DNA from: Gemmatimonadota bacterium
Lineage (GTDB): Bacteria; Gemmatimonadota; Gemmatimonadetes; Gemmatimonadales; GWC2-71-9
DNA: 35,000 nucleotides
Reading direction: 5' to 3'
Assembly: GCA_011390645.1 (NCBI GenBank)
Contig: JAABRY010000025.1
Location: forward strand, 1-35,000
The translations under genes and the position numbers were made by a program. The notes beneath the pieces were generated by a model. It saw nothing but the letters and a program-made list of their open reading frames with translations. It was not told where the DNA came from and made no database searches. Below, in pieces: positions 15,790-25,894 of this stretch (the stretch's first letter is position 1; the number at the start of each line of letters is the position of its first letter).

Positions 15790-17346
15790 TCATCCGGGAA
15801 GGAGGGAACGGCCGGTCATCTCATCGGGCAGCGGCAGCCCGAGAAGCTGGAGAATGGTTGGGGCGACATCGCAGAGTGCCCCCCCCTGATGCAGCGGGCG
15901 GGCGTCGGGGCCCACCGTCAGGAACGGCACCGGATTGGTGGTGTGGGCGGTGTGCGGCCCTCCGGTGATCGGGTCAAGCATCTGTTCGGCATTGCCATGG
16001 TCGGCCGTGATGAGCAGTCTGGCACCGGTGCGCTCGGCCGCGGTGATGATGCGCGCCAAGGCGGAGTCCACGGTCTCGACGGCGCGAATCACGGCGGGCA
16101 TGACGCCGGTGTGGCCAACCATGTCGGCGTTCGCGAAGTTGGCGAGGAAGAAGTCGTGGTCCCCACGGTCCAGCGCGCGCACCAGCGTGTCGGTGATCCC
16201 GCCCGCGCTCATTTCCGGGGCGAGGTCGTACGTCGCCACCTGTTGTGAGGCGACCAGATCACGCTCCTCGCCTGGCCACGGTACCTCGTTGCCGCCGTTG
16301 AAGAAGTACGTCACGTGCGGGTACTTCTCCGTCTCCGCGGTCCGAAACTGGGTGCGCCCGGTCTCGCTCAGCACCTCGGCCAGGATCCGCGCCATCGAAA
16401 ACGGCGGGAACGCCACCGGATACGGGAAGGTCTGGTCATACTGCGTCAGTGTGGCGGTGCGGAGCGTCGGGCGGTCGCGCACATCGAATCCGTCGAACCC
16501 CTCGCCGGCCAGCGCGGCGGTGATCTGCCGCATCCGGTCTGACCGATAGTTGACGCAGAAGAGCGCATCCCCCGCACGCATCGGGGCAACCGGCACCCCG
16601 ATGTCATCGGTCACCACGATCGGGCGGATGAATTCGTCCGTCTCGCCACGCTCGTACGCGTCACGAATGGCAGCGACCGGCGCGGTGGTCGGCGCACCGA
16701 CCCCGTGGACCATCAGCTCCCACGCGAGTTGCGTGCGGTCCCAGCGCCGGTCCCGGTCCATCGCGTAATACCGACCGATCATCGAGGCGAGGAACGTTCT
16801 CCCCCCCCCAACGCGTGCGATGTCCGCTTCGAGCGCCGCGACCACCTCGGCCCCGGACGTCGGTGCCGAGTCGCGGCCGTCGAGGAAGCCGTGGACTGCG
16901 ATCCGCGGCACATCGAGCGCCACGAAGGCGGCAATCGTCGCGGCGAGATGGGTGTCGATGGCGTGGACACCACCGTGGCCGAGCAGGCCGGCCAGGTGCA
17001 CCGTGCCGCCCGTGGCGCGGACGTGGGTGGCGAGGTCGGTCAGGGCGGGGAGTCGGGCATAGTCGCCGCGGCGGATGCTCTCGTTGATGCGGACCAGATC
17101 CTGGGGGACGACGCGACCGGCGCCGAGGTTGAGGTGGCCCACCTCGCTGTTGCCCATCTGGCCCTCGGGAAGCCCCACGGCGAGCCCGCTGGCATCGAGC
17201 AGGGTTCGCGGCGCGGAGGCGACCAGACGGTCCCATGTGGGGGTCCGGGCCATCGCGATCGCGTTGCCTTCGGTCTCGGTGCGCCAGCCCCACCCGTCCA
17301 GAACCAACAGGATCACCGGTGCGGCGCGCGTTACGGCGTTTGACAT
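15790..17346 (-). CDS. gpmI: 2,3-bisphosphoglycerate-independent phosphoglycerate mutase
   Basis: Mn2+-dependent alkaline-phosphatase-superfamily enzyme that interconverts 3- and 2-phosphoglycerate in glycolysis. The 518-residue length is typical. Motifs seen are LLVLDGWG (first metal Asp), the phosphoserine nucleophile Ser67 in GQMGNSEVGHLNLG, GGVHAIDTH, HGFLDGRD, NYRSDRMRQ, NFANADMVGHTG and TADHGNAEQM. A GGAGGAG ribosome-binding site ends one base before the ATG. It is the first gene of the minus-strand run gpmI - barrel - QueD-like - barrel - moeA and is divergent from the SH3-like gene, 30 bp away. C runs of eight occur at 15879-15886 and 16801-16808. Confidence 0.97.
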   Translation of the reverse strand: MSNAVTRAAPVILLVLDGWGWRTETEGNAIAMARTPTWDRLVASAPRTLLDASGLAVGLPEGQMGNSEVGHLNLGAGRVVPQDLVRINESIRRGDYARLPALTDLATHVRATGGTVHLAGLLGHGGVHAIDTHLAATIAAFVALDVPRIAVHGFLDGRDSAPTSGAEVVAALEADIARVGGGRTFLASMIGRYYAMDRDRRWDRTQLAWELMVHGVGAPTTAPVAAIRDAYERGETDEFIRPIVVTDDIGVPVAPMRAGDALFCVNYRSDRMRQITAALAGEGFDGFDVRDRPTLRTATLTQYDQTFPYPVAFPPFSMARILAEVLSETGRTQFRTAETEKYPHVTYFFNGGNEVPWPGEERDLVASQQVATYDLAPEMSAGGITDTLVRALDRGDHDFFLANFANADMVGHTGVMPAVIRAVETVDSALARIITAAERTGARLLITADHGNAEQMLDPITGGPHTAHTTNPVPFLTVGPDARPLHQGGALCDVAPTILQLLGLPLPDEMTGRSLLPG

Positions 17347-17376
17347 GCTCCTCCGCGACGTCTACACTCTCAAGTC

Positions 17377-18414
17377 GTGATCCGCGCGACGCAATCTATC
17401 CTTGGCCGTTCCTCGCTTCCAACCTGCCTGCTGGCCGGTTGCCTCGGCGTGGCTGTCCTCCTCCCAGATGCGCGAGTGGCCGCCCAGGCCGCACCTCATA
17501 CCGTCAGCGTCGAAACCGACCTCGTCAAGGAACCCGGTGGGGTCGTCCTCGTGCGGCTGGCCAAGGGGGCAGCCATCACTCCGGGTGCGGTCCGCGGGAC
17601 GTGGCAGGAGGCCACGCTGGACGGGTGGATCCCCCTCTCGGCGCTTCGCAATGACAGCCGCGATGGCTTTGATGTCGCCGTGAATCTCTCGGCGGGGGTG
17701 CCGATACGAGCGGCGGCGCCGAACGGAGCGGTTCGCGGCACGGCCCGCGCCGGCGCCCTCTTCGACCGAGTCGCCACCCAGAACCAGTGGGTCCACGTTC
17801 GCCGGAAGGCGTGGGTGGCGCGCTCGGCGGTGCAGGCAGCGGCTTCCGGTCCGACCGCCCAGCAGACCCCCGCCCAGCCACCTGCCGCGGCCCCGACCCC
17901 GACTGGCACCGCCGACTCCAGTGCGTGGGTGACGGTCCCGGGTGGTACGACCCTCGCCGCGCAACCCAGCGGTGGGCAGGTCGGCGCACTCGAATCCTCG
18001 CTGCGCGGCGAGGTGGTCGAGCGGCGTGACGGTTGGAGCAAGGTGCGCATGGAGTTCTGGGTCCGCGATGGCAACCTCGGCGTCGGGCCCCCGCCGGATC
18101 AGATCACCGCCGAAGAGATCCGAACCAATCCCGAGCGGTACATCGGCCAGACCGTCGAGTGGACGATTCAAGTCCTCGCCGTGCAGAAGGCCGACGAACT
18201 TCGCCCGGAAATCCCGCTTGGGCAGCCGTACGTGCTCGCCCGGGGTCCGTTGCCCGAAACCGGATTCGTCTATCTCCTCGTACAGGCGGAGGAGGCGGAG
18301 CGCTTCCGCGGCCTCGAGCCCCTGGCCGAGGTTCGTGTGCGCGCCACCGTGCGATCCGGTCGGACTCGATTCCTTCCCACACCGGTCCTGACGTTCGTGC
18401 GCCGCCTCGACTGA
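17377..18414 (+). CDS. Exported protein with bacterial SH3-like domains
   Basis: A 345-residue protein with an N-terminal hydrophobic export signal (about residues 15-37, ending AAQAA). Two SH3b-like modules follow: one at about 42-150, with GTWQEATLDGWIPLSAL and NQWVHVRRKAWVARSAV, and one at about 185-235, with RRDGWSKVRMEFWVRDGNL. They are joined by a Pro/Ala/Thr-rich linker (about 152-180). The C-terminal 100 residues (TAEEIRTNPERYIGQTVEWTIQVLAVQKA) resemble an OB-like domain. The likely role is periplasmic or cell-surface, perhaps peptidoglycan binding; this is inference from the SH3 pattern only. The start is a GTG. Only 30 bp separates it from divergent gpmI, so promoters must reach into coding sequence. 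Confidence 0.75.
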   Translation: MIRATQSILGRSSLPTCLLAGCLGVAVLLPDARVAAQAAPHTVSVETDLVKEPGGVVLVRLAKGAAITPGAVRGTWQEATLDGWIPLSALRNDSRDGFDVAVNLSAGVPIRAAAPNGAVRGTARAGALFDRVATQNQWVHVRRKAWVARSAVQAAASGPTAQQTPAQPPAAAPTPTGTADSSAWVTVPGGTTLAAQPSGGQVGALESSLRGEVVERRDGWSKVRMEFWVRDGNLGVGPPPDQITAEEIRTNPERYIGQTVEWTIQVLAVQKADELRPEIPLGQPYVLARGPLPETGFVYLLVQAEEAERFRGLEPLAEVRVRATVRSGRTRFLPTPVLTFVRRLD

Positions 18415-18436
18415 CCCGAACCCGCTGGAGGGGATC

Positions 18437-18813
18437 GTGAACGAACACCTGAAGGACCGGATCCTCCGCCGACTCGAGGCCCTCCCCGATGATCGGGGGT
18501 ATCAGATCCTCGACTACGTCGAATTTCTCGAGAGCAAGTACGCCGAGCGCACCACGCCCGACAATTTCTTCACGAAGATCACCGAGAAGGTCGAAGACAC
18601 GATGCGGGCCGGGAAGGTGCCGATTGACGCCATCACCGGGACGGTCGGCTTCTTCGATGGTGCCTCGAAGGTGATGCGCGGGATGGCCGCTGCGGCGCAG
18701 GCCGCCGTCGATGAGGCCTCCAAGACCGCGCAGGAGCTCACCACCAAGCCCGCCGGCACCCCAACGGCGCCGGCCACGACGGCCCCCGAACCGCCACCCG
18801 GCGAGCCGACGGG

Positions 18814-18817
<4 letters not shown>
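18437..18817 (+). CDS. Small DUF2281-like protein with disordered tail
   Basis: A 126-residue protein. The first 35 residues (ILRRLEALPDDRGYQILDYVEFLESKY) fit the pattern of DUF2281-type domains, an LP-x-x-x-x-x-x-hydrophobic-D-Y/F-x-x-FL motif often found in small chromosomal proteins. The middle is helical (VEDTMRAGKVPIDAITGTVGFFDGASKVM) and the last 30 residues are Pro/Thr/Ala-rich and probably disordered. GGAGG lies 7 bp before the GTG start. It lies 22 bp after the SH3-like gene and 75 bp before guaB. No function can be assigned. Confidence 0.75.
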
Positions 18818-20350
<1,533 letters not shown>

Positions 20351-20361
20351 GCAGGATCGTT

Positions 20362-20381
20362 CGCGCGGCACCCGCCGCGCG
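20362..20381 (+). terminator. GC hairpin after guaB
   Basis: CGCGCGGC-ACCC-GCCGCGCG is a perfect 8-bp stem with a 4-base loop, 11 bp after the guaB stop. There is no T tract, so it is not a classical intrinsic terminator. It may protect the 3' end or attenuate read-through into the symporter gene 52 bp further on. Confidence 0.4.
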
Positions 20382-20433
20382 GACGTCGCAGGACCAATCG
20401 ATTCATTCGTCTCAACTCATGCCAGGACCAGAC

Positions 20434-22017
20434 ATGTCTCGTCCCACGCTCCTCGCGCGCTTCCGGCGCGCCGTCGCACCCCTCGCCGTGCTGCTGCTGG
20501 GTAGCGCGACCACTCTCGTCGCGCAGGCGGCAGACACCGTCACCATGGTCGAGGAGGCGGCACCCGGGGGCATCATGGCCACGGTGGATCGCGCGGCCGG
20601 TGTCCTCAACGGCTGGATCGGTGCCTTCTTCTTCTACGACGTGATCTTCTGGGACGAAACGATCGTCCTGCCATTCGTCGTGCTCTGGCTGGTCATGGGC
20701 TCGGTCTTCCTGACGATCCGGATGGGCTTCATCAACTTCCGCGCGTTCAAGCACGCGATCAACGTGACGCGCGGGAAATACTCCGATCCGAACGACGCGG
20801 GTGAGGTCTCGCACTTTCAGGCGCTCGCGGCCGCGCTCTCCGCGACGGTCGGTCTCGGCAACATCGCCGGCGTGGCGATCGCCGTCTCGCTCGGCGGCCC
20901 GGGTGCGACCTTCTGGATGATCATCGCGGGTCTGATCGGGATGAGCGCCAAGTTCGCAGAATGTACGCTGGGCCAGAAATATCGTGAGGTGCGCCCCGAC
21001 GGTCGCGTGATGGGCGGCGCGATGTTCTACCTCTCGAAGGGACTCGGCGAGATGGGCATGGGCGGACTCGGCAAGGTGCTCGCCGTGATCTTCGCCGTGC
21101 TCTGCGTCGGGGGTTCGCTCGCCGGCGGCAACTCGTTCCAAGTGTCGCAGTCGATGAATGCGGTGCAGGAGTCGATGCCGTTCCTCGTGGCATATCCGTG
21201 GGCCTACGGCCTGATCATGGCGGCGCTGGTCGGCGTGGTGATCATCGGTGGCATCAAGCGCATCGCCGAGGTGGCCGAGAAGATCGTCCCCTCGATGGTC
21301 GGCATCTATGTCGCGGCGGCCATCTACATCATCATCGACAACGCGGCGATGATCCCCACCGCGTTTGGCTCGATCTTCACCGGCGCCTTCACCCCCGAAG
21401 CCGGCTACGGTGGCTTCATCGGCGTGCTGGTGATGGGCTTCCGTCGCGCGGCCTTCTCGAACGAGGCCGGCGCGGGTTCTGCCGCCATCGCCCACTCGGC
21501 AGCACGGACGCCGTACCCTGCGCGCGAGGGGATCGTCGCACTGCTCGAGCCGTTCATCGACACCGTGGTCGTCTGCACGATGACCGCGCTGGTGATCATC
21601 ATCACCGGGGCGTACAACGACCCGGCCAACGCGGCCTTGATCACCGGCAATCAGGGCGCCGCGCTCACCTCGCGCGCCTTCGGACAGCACATCTCGTGGT
21701 TCCCGTACATCCTCGGCATCTGCGTGATCCTCTTCGCCTTCAGCACGATGATCTCCTGGTCGTACTACGGCGAGCGGTGCTGGGCGTACCTGTTCGGCGA
21801 TGGCCAGTCACGGTCGTTCCAGATCCTCTTCGTCACCTTCACCTTCCTGGGCTCGATCGTCTCGGCACAGAACGTTCTCGAGTTCGGTGACCTGATGATC
21901 CTCGGTCTGGCCCTCCCGAACCTGCTTGGCGTCCTCTTGCTGAGCGGTCGTGTGCGCCAGGATCTCGATGCCTATTGGGGGATGTACAAGCGGGGCGAAT
22001 TCAAGGTGTACAAGTAG
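20434..22017 (+). CDS. Amino-acid:Na+ symporter, AGCS (alanine or glycine:cation) family
   Basis: A 527-residue transporter with about 10-11 transmembrane segments. Family landmarks are VGLGNIAGVAIAVSLGGPGATFWM, GMSAKFAECTLGQKYRE, GGAMFYLSKGLG, RRAAFSNEAGAGSAAIAHSAA, EGIVALLEPFIDT and FAFSTMISWSYYGERCW. It should import alanine or glycine with sodium. An N-terminal signal-like segment (about residues 9-31, LAVLLLGSATTLVAQ) precedes the usual core, which is a little longer than in most members. The ATG at 20434 is preceded by AGGA at good spacing; ATG 20419 is an alternative. The open frame extending back into guaB is not used. Confidence 0.93.
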   Translation: MSRPTLLARFRRAVAPLAVLLLGSATTLVAQAADTVTMVEEAAPGGIMATVDRAAGVLNGWIGAFFFYDVIFWDETIVLPFVVLWLVMGSVFLTIRMGFINFRAFKHAINVTRGKYSDPNDAGEVSHFQALAAALSATVGLGNIAGVAIAVSLGGPGATFWMIIAGLIGMSAKFAECTLGQKYREVRPDGRVMGGAMFYLSKGLGEMGMGGLGKVLAVIFAVLCVGGSLAGGNSFQVSQSMNAVQESMPFLVAYPWAYGLIMAALVGVVIIGGIKRIAEVAEKIVPSMVGIYVAAAIYIIIDNAAMIPTAFGSIFTGAFTPEAGYGGFIGVLVMGFRRAAFSNEAGAGSAAIAHSAARTPYPAREGIVALLEPFIDTVVVCTMTALVIIITGAYNDPANAALITGNQGAALTSRAFGQHISWFPYILGICVILFAFSTMISWSYYGERCWAYLFGDGQSRSFQILFVTFTFLGSIVSAQNVLEFGDLMILGLALPNLLGVLLLSGRVRQDLDAYWGMYKRGEFKVYK

Positions 22018-22038
22018 CAGGGAGATTATCTTCTCCGC

Positions 22039-23094
22039 ATGACGATTGTACCGACTGAAACGATGAGCGCCGCTGCCCGGGAGGTGGCGGCGCTTGTCCG
22101 TCCCGGCCAGCGGGTCTGCCTCACCACGCACGTGAATCCCGACGGCGACGGACTCGGCAGCGAAGTGGCGATGGTGCACCTCCTCCGTGGCATCGGCGTG
22201 CAGGCGGTGATCACCAACCCGACAGACACCCCCGACCGGTTCGCGTTTCTCTTCGCTGACCTCCCGGGTGTGGACCAGAGCCGCCAGGCGATCAAGGAAC
22301 TCCGACGCGCTGATCTGGTCATCGTGCTCGACATTGCCGACCTCTCCCGCCTGGGCAACCTGGGCGAGACGGTGCGCGAACGCGGGGTGCCGGTGATCTG
22401 CATCGACCACCACGTCGGGCCGGGCGATCTCCCTGACGGGCCGCGCTTCGTGGATGTGGCCGCTGCAGCCACTGGCGAGCTGATCTACCTGCTCGCGCTG
22501 GCACTCGGGTGGACCGTGACACCTGCCGTGGCGCGAGCGCTCTACGTGGCGCTGATGACCGACACCGGCGGCTTCCGCTTCTCGAACACCAAGCCACGCA
22601 CGCTGCATGTGGCCGCGGAGCTGGTCGCTGCCGGCGTCGATACCGAGCAGACCTACCTCGACGTCTATGCCAACGCGCCGATCGGTCGGCCGCGTCTCCT
22701 CGCTGAGGTGCTGCAGACGCTGGTCGTCGAGGAGGATTGCGGGCTCGCGTGGGTGACCGTGGCGCCTGGGGCGGTCGAGCGGCACGGCGTGGACACCGAT
22801 GATCTCGATGGGGTCGTGGAACACGCCCGGTCGGTGCGGGGTGTTCGACTGGCACTGTTGTTCCGGCCGATGTCCGCCGGGCGGGTCAAGGTGTCGTTCC
22901 GCAGCGTGGGCAAGGTGGATGTCTCCGCGCTGGCCCGCAATTTTGGCGGTGGCGGGCACACCAAGGCCTCCGGGGCCGCCATCACCGGCACCCTGGACGA
23001 CGTACAGCACGCCGTGCTTGAGGCCTCCAGGCAGTACCTCACGACCGGCGAGGTCCCGGTCCCTTCACCCGCCCACTCGGCGAGTGTAGCTTGA
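22039..23094 (+). CDS. DHH-family phosphoesterase (NrnA-like)
   Basis: A 351-residue protein with the DHH domain (HVNPDGDGLGSEVA at about 31-44, VLDIADLSRLG, IDHHVGPGD, LMTDTGGFRFSNT) and the C-terminal DHHA1 domain with FGGGGHTKASGAAI. This arrangement is that of NrnA enzymes, which degrade nano-RNA/oligoribonucleotides and may dephosphorylate pAp. The metal ligands in HxxPDxD and DHH are intact. The ATG lies 21 bp after the symporter stop. The intervening bases include GGAGA-N6-TCTCC, a small hairpin that could cover the weak ribosome-binding site. Confidence 0.92.
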   Translation: MTIVPTETMSAAAREVAALVRPGQRVCLTTHVNPDGDGLGSEVAMVHLLRGIGVQAVITNPTDTPDRFAFLFADLPGVDQSRQAIKELRRADLVIVLDIADLSRLGNLGETVRERGVPVICIDHHVGPGDLPDGPRFVDVAAAATGELIYLLALALGWTVTPAVARALYVALMTDTGGFRFSNTKPRTLHVAAELVAAGVDTEQTYLDVYANAPIGRPRLLAEVLQTLVVEEDCGLAWVTVAPGAVERHGVDTDDLDGVVEHARSVRGVRLALLFRPMSAGRVKVSFRSVGKVDVSALARNFGGGGHTKASGAAITGTLDDVQHAVLEASRQYLTTGEVPVPSPAHSASVA

Positions 23095-23099
23095 GATAG

Positions 23100-23116
23100 C
23101 CGACAATTTCTGTCGG
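23100..23116. promoter_or_regulatory. Palindrome CCGACA-N5-TGTCGG upstream of the NifU-Mrp pair
   Basis: A perfect 6-bp inverted repeat with a 5-bp AT-rich centre (ATTTC), 5 bp after the DHH gene stop and 18 bp before the NifU-domain start. It has the shape of a dimeric repressor site; it could equally be a short RNA hairpin ending the upstream transcript. No T tract follows. Confidence 0.4.
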
Positions 23117-23134
23117 AATTGACGTCTGGAGTAG

Positions 23135-23371
23135 ATGACTGTGGATGTGATGGATCGTATCGAGAGTGCCCTCGACGGGTTGCGTCCCTACATCGCCTCG
23201 CACAAGGGGCGGGTGGAGGTCGTGGATTTCGACCCCGATGTCGGCACTCTGCTGGTCCGCTTGGGCGGCACGTGTCAGGGTTGTTCTGCCGCGACCGTCA
23301 CCCTGAAGCATGGCATTGAACGCCGCCTCCGCGAGTCCGTACCTGAGGTCCGGGCCGTCGAGGCGGTTTGA
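23135..23371 (+). CDS. NifU C-terminal-domain iron-sulfur protein
   Basis: A 78-residue stand-alone NifU C-terminal (Nfu) domain. The cluster-binding CxxC is C47-Q-G-C50 in LGGTCQGCSAATVTLKHGIE, the family signature. Such proteins carry a [4Fe-4S] cluster between subunits and deliver it to apo-proteins. GGAG lies 3 bp before the ATG; an in-frame ATG at 23150 is a possible alternative start. The stop codon overlaps the ribosome-binding site of mrp, so the two are coupled and likely work together in Fe-S cluster delivery. Confidence 0.93.
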   Translation: MTVDVMDRIESALDGLRPYIASHKGRVEVVDFDPDVGTLLVRLGGTCQGCSAATVTLKHGIERRLRESVPEVRAVEAV

Positions 23372-23381
23372 GGATATTGCG

Positions 23382-24482
23382 ATGAGCAGCTCCCGTTTCG
23401 CCCAGGTCGAGGCCGCGCTGGATGGCGTGGTCAATCCGCGCACCAGTCAGGGCCTCGTGGTCTCGGGGATGGTGCAGGAACTCACCGTCGACGAGGCGAC
23501 TGGCGATACCTCGTTCGTCTTCCTGCTGCGCCGCGAGGACCCGGCCACCCTGGTGCGTCACGCGCGCCAGGCGCTCGCGGCGATCGGCATCACCACACCG
23601 AAGGTGCGCGTGGTGGACCCGGCCGGCCCCGCGACCGCCACGCATGCCCCCCCCCAAAGTGGGGTGGCACAGGTCCCCGCACCGGGTCCGATGACGGTAC
23701 CGGGCATCGAGCGCGTCATCGCGATCTCGTCAGGAAAGGGTGGCGTCGGGAAGAGCACGGTCTCCTGCAACGTCGCCGTGGCCCTCGCGTCGCGCGGCTT
23801 CCGCGTCGGCCTCATGGACGCTGACTTCTACGGCCCGAACATCCCGCGCATGCTGGGCGTCTACGAGCGCCCCGGCATCGACGCCAACAAGCGGATCATC
23901 CCGCTCGAGGCATTCGGCGTGAAGCTGATGTCGATCGGTTTCCTCGTGGACCGTGATGCCCCGGCGATCTGGCGCGGTCCGATCATCACCAAGGTGATCC
24001 AGCAGTTCCTGCACGACGTCGCGTGGGGCGAGCTCGACTTCCTGTTGGTGGACATGCCGCCGGGCACCGGTGACGCGCAACTCTCGCTCGTGCAGCAAGT
24101 GGTGGTCAATGGGGCCGTCGTGGTCACCACACCGCAGGAAGTCGCCGTCGGCGACGCGCTCCGTGGCGCGAAGATGTTCGAGCGCGTGAACGTGCCCGTG
24201 CTGGGAATCGTCGAGAACATGAGCGGCTTCCTCGATCCGGTCACCGGGATGCGCCATGATCTCTTCGGCAGTGGCGGCGGTCAGCGCCTGGCAGAGGAAC
24301 TCGGCGTGCCGTTGCTTGGCGAGGTGCCGTTGCAGCCCGGTCTCGTGGACGCCGCCGATGCGGGGCGCCCGATCGTGATCGAAGCCCCCGACAGCGCGGC
24401 GGCAGCGATGCTGCGCGATGTGGCCACGCGGATGGTCGAACGCGCTGGCGCCGTCGGCGTGGTGATGCCGACGCTCGAGTAG
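23382..24482 (+). CDS. mrp: Mrp/ApbC/NBP35-type P-loop ATPase for iron-sulfur cluster carriage
   Basis: A 366-residue protein. Residues 5-80 form an MIP18/DUF59-like domain, followed by a Pro/Ala linker and the ParA-like ATPase with Walker A SGKGGVGKS (117-125), DADFYGPNIPRMLG, DMPPGTGDAQL and VENMSGF. In E. coli Mrp and ApbC, VENMS is followed by a CxxC that holds the cluster. Here the sequence is LDPVTGMRHDLFG with no cysteine, so cluster binding by the usual dimer site is doubtful. The adjacent NifU-domain protein may supply that function (inference). The ATG at 23382 is preceded by GAGG at 8 bp. A nine-C run at 23647-23655 lies in the linker. Its TAG directly abuts the stop of the convergent gene. 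Confidence 0.93.
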   Translation: MSSSRFAQVEAALDGVVNPRTSQGLVVSGMVQELTVDEATGDTSFVFLLRREDPATLVRHARQALAAIGITTPKVRVVDPAGPATATHAPPQSGVAQVPAPGPMTVPGIERVIAISSGKGGVGKSTVSCNVAVALASRGFRVGLMDADFYGPNIPRMLGVYERPGIDANKRIIPLEAFGVKLMSIGFLVDRDAPAIWRGPIITKVIQQFLHDVAWGELDFLLVDMPPGTGDAQLSLVQQVVVNGAVVVTTPQEVAVGDALRGAKMFERVNVPVLGIVENMSGFLDPVTGMRHDLFGSGGGQRLAEELGVPLLGEVPLQPGLVDAADAGRPIVIEAPDSAAAAMLRDVATRMVERAGAVGVVMPTLE

Positions 24483-25283
24483 CTACGGCTTCGGCGGTCG
24501 CTTGACGGCCGGCACCCCGAACTGCGGTGTCGCCCAGAGGTACTCGTCGGTCATCATTGGTGGCGAGAGGAAGCGGCCGCTGAATTCCTCGTGAATTCCG
24601 CCGCGCGAGAGCAGCGCGGCGCCGAATCCAACGGTGGCGACGACCCACGTTACCACGGACGCCATCGCGAAGAGCAACGCCCCCGCCACCGGCACCCAGC
24701 CGAACGCCACCCAGCACAGCCACGTCAGGGCGAGTGCTGCGAGTCCCGTCATCAGATAGCGGTAGGAATTGGGCGAGAGGGCGGCCCCTTGGGCCATCCG
24801 GCGCCGGGTGAAGCGTTCGCCCATCGCGTGCGCCACCGCGAGTAGTCCGCCGAGCACGCCCACGAGCGCCAGAAAGACGGCCACGACCACCGCGAAGGGG
24901 ACGAGCAGCAGGCCGGCAACGGTGAGCGCCAAGGCGACCACCACGATGCCGAGGGTCGGGATCAGGAGGAGTTGCCCCAGCAATCCGGCCATGAACGAGC
25001 GGCCGAAGGTGTGGGTGACGGTATCGGATACGATTTCCAGGTTCGGGCGGCCGAAGGCGATCAAGCCACCACCCAGGATCATGAATCCGAGGAAGACGCC
25101 GAGGACCCCGGCACCGCGCGAGGCGATGATGGTCGGGAGGGCAGGGGGGGCCTGGCGCTCCGTCGCGGCCTGCACCACCGCCACCTCAGGCGCTGCGGCA
25201 ACGACCTCGATGGTCGGCGTCGCCAGCAGCGCGAGGGGGAGAAGGAGTGCGACGACCGCCGAGGCGCGACTACCCGCGCGCAT
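24483..25283 (-). CDS. Integral membrane protein of unknown function, third gene of the sigma/anti-sigma operon
   Basis: A 266-residue protein with an N-terminal signal-like segment (about 8-30), then four to six hydrophobic segments between about 55 and 235. Several are Gly/Val/Ala-rich (GVLGVFLGFMILGGGLIAFG, IVVVALALTVAGLLLVPFAV). The C-terminal tail is soluble and Pro-rich. I do not recognise the family. It overlaps the anti-sigma gene by 14 bp, so it is co-expressed with it and may be the sensor partner or a target of the sigma factor. Its stop codon is back-to-back with that of mrp (TAGCTA). Confidence 0.75.
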   Translation of the reverse strand: MRAGSRASAVVALLLPLALLATPTIEVVAAAPEVAVVQAATERQAPPALPTIIASRGAGVLGVFLGFMILGGGLIAFGRPNLEIVSDTVTHTFGRSFMAGLLGQLLLIPTLGIVVVALALTVAGLLLVPFAVVVAVFLALVGVLGGLLAVAHAMGERFTRRRMAQGAALSPNSYRYLMTGLAALALTWLCWVAFGWVPVAGALLFAMASVVTWVVATVGFGAALLSRGGIHEEFSGRFLSPPMMTDEYLWATPQFGVPAVKRPPKP

Positions 25284-25857
25284 GGTGCGCGGGCTCGGTC
25301 AGCAGGTGGCGCATCCCGGTCAGCGCGAGCGCGTAGGCACCCGCCGCACCAACGAGGATGGGAATCGCGCGCATCGGCGCCGCGACCATGTCGGTGACCC
25401 ACGCGAGAACCGGCTGGTCCACCGCGGAGGAGAGGCCGACCTGCATTCCTGCCCAGAGCGCATGCCCACCTTGCTGCAGTGCGGGCGATGCGAACCCGAG
25501 CGCTGCTGCCGGATTGAGGATCGCCCACCCGAATGCACCTGCGACCGCTGCGCCCGTCAACCCACCAGCCACCAGCACTCGGCGTCGCGCGGCCAGGGCA
25601 CGTGGGGTGGCCGGCACGACCACCGGGGCACTGACAGGGTGGCCCACCGTGACCCGCGCCATCACCCCATCAGCGAACCGGTACGAAGGGACGTGCTCCG
25701 GGAGCGCCCCAAGGTGGTAGACCACCTCGCGATCGAGCGTGACCATCATCTGGCACTCAGCGCACGTCGCAAGATGCGACGTTGCGCGCGGTGTCGGATG
25801 ATCCTCGAGGAAGGCGTCGAGTTCGTCGGTGGTGAGGTGTGCAGCAGTGGTCATCAT
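25270..25857 (-). CDS. Zinc-finger anti-sigma factor
   Basis: A 195-residue protein. The N-terminal part carries the HxxxCxxC zinc motif of the anti-sigma domain (HLATCAEC, about residues 28-35), preceded by the helix TTDELDAFLEDH. A hydrophobic segment at about 88-112 (VLVAGGLTGAAVAGAFGWAIL) would anchor it in the membrane, and further hydrophobic stretches follow. It should hold the ECF sigma factor encoded 37 bp upstream inactive until a signal arrives. The start at 25857 is chosen by AGGA at 8 bp; the longer open frame runs into the sigma gene. Confidence 0.88.
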   Translation of the reverse strand: MMTTAAHLTTDELDAFLEDHPTPRATSHLATCAECQMMVTLDREVVYHLGALPEHVPSYRFADGVMARVTVGHPVSAPVVVPATPRALAARRRVLVAGGLTGAAVAGAFGWAILNPAAALGFASPALQQGGHALWAGMQVGLSSAVDQPVLAWVTDMVAAPMRAIPILVGAAGAYALALTGMRHLLTEPAHHARG

Positions 25858-25894
25858 ATCAGGCGTCCTGTACGGCAGGTTGACACAGCGGGTT

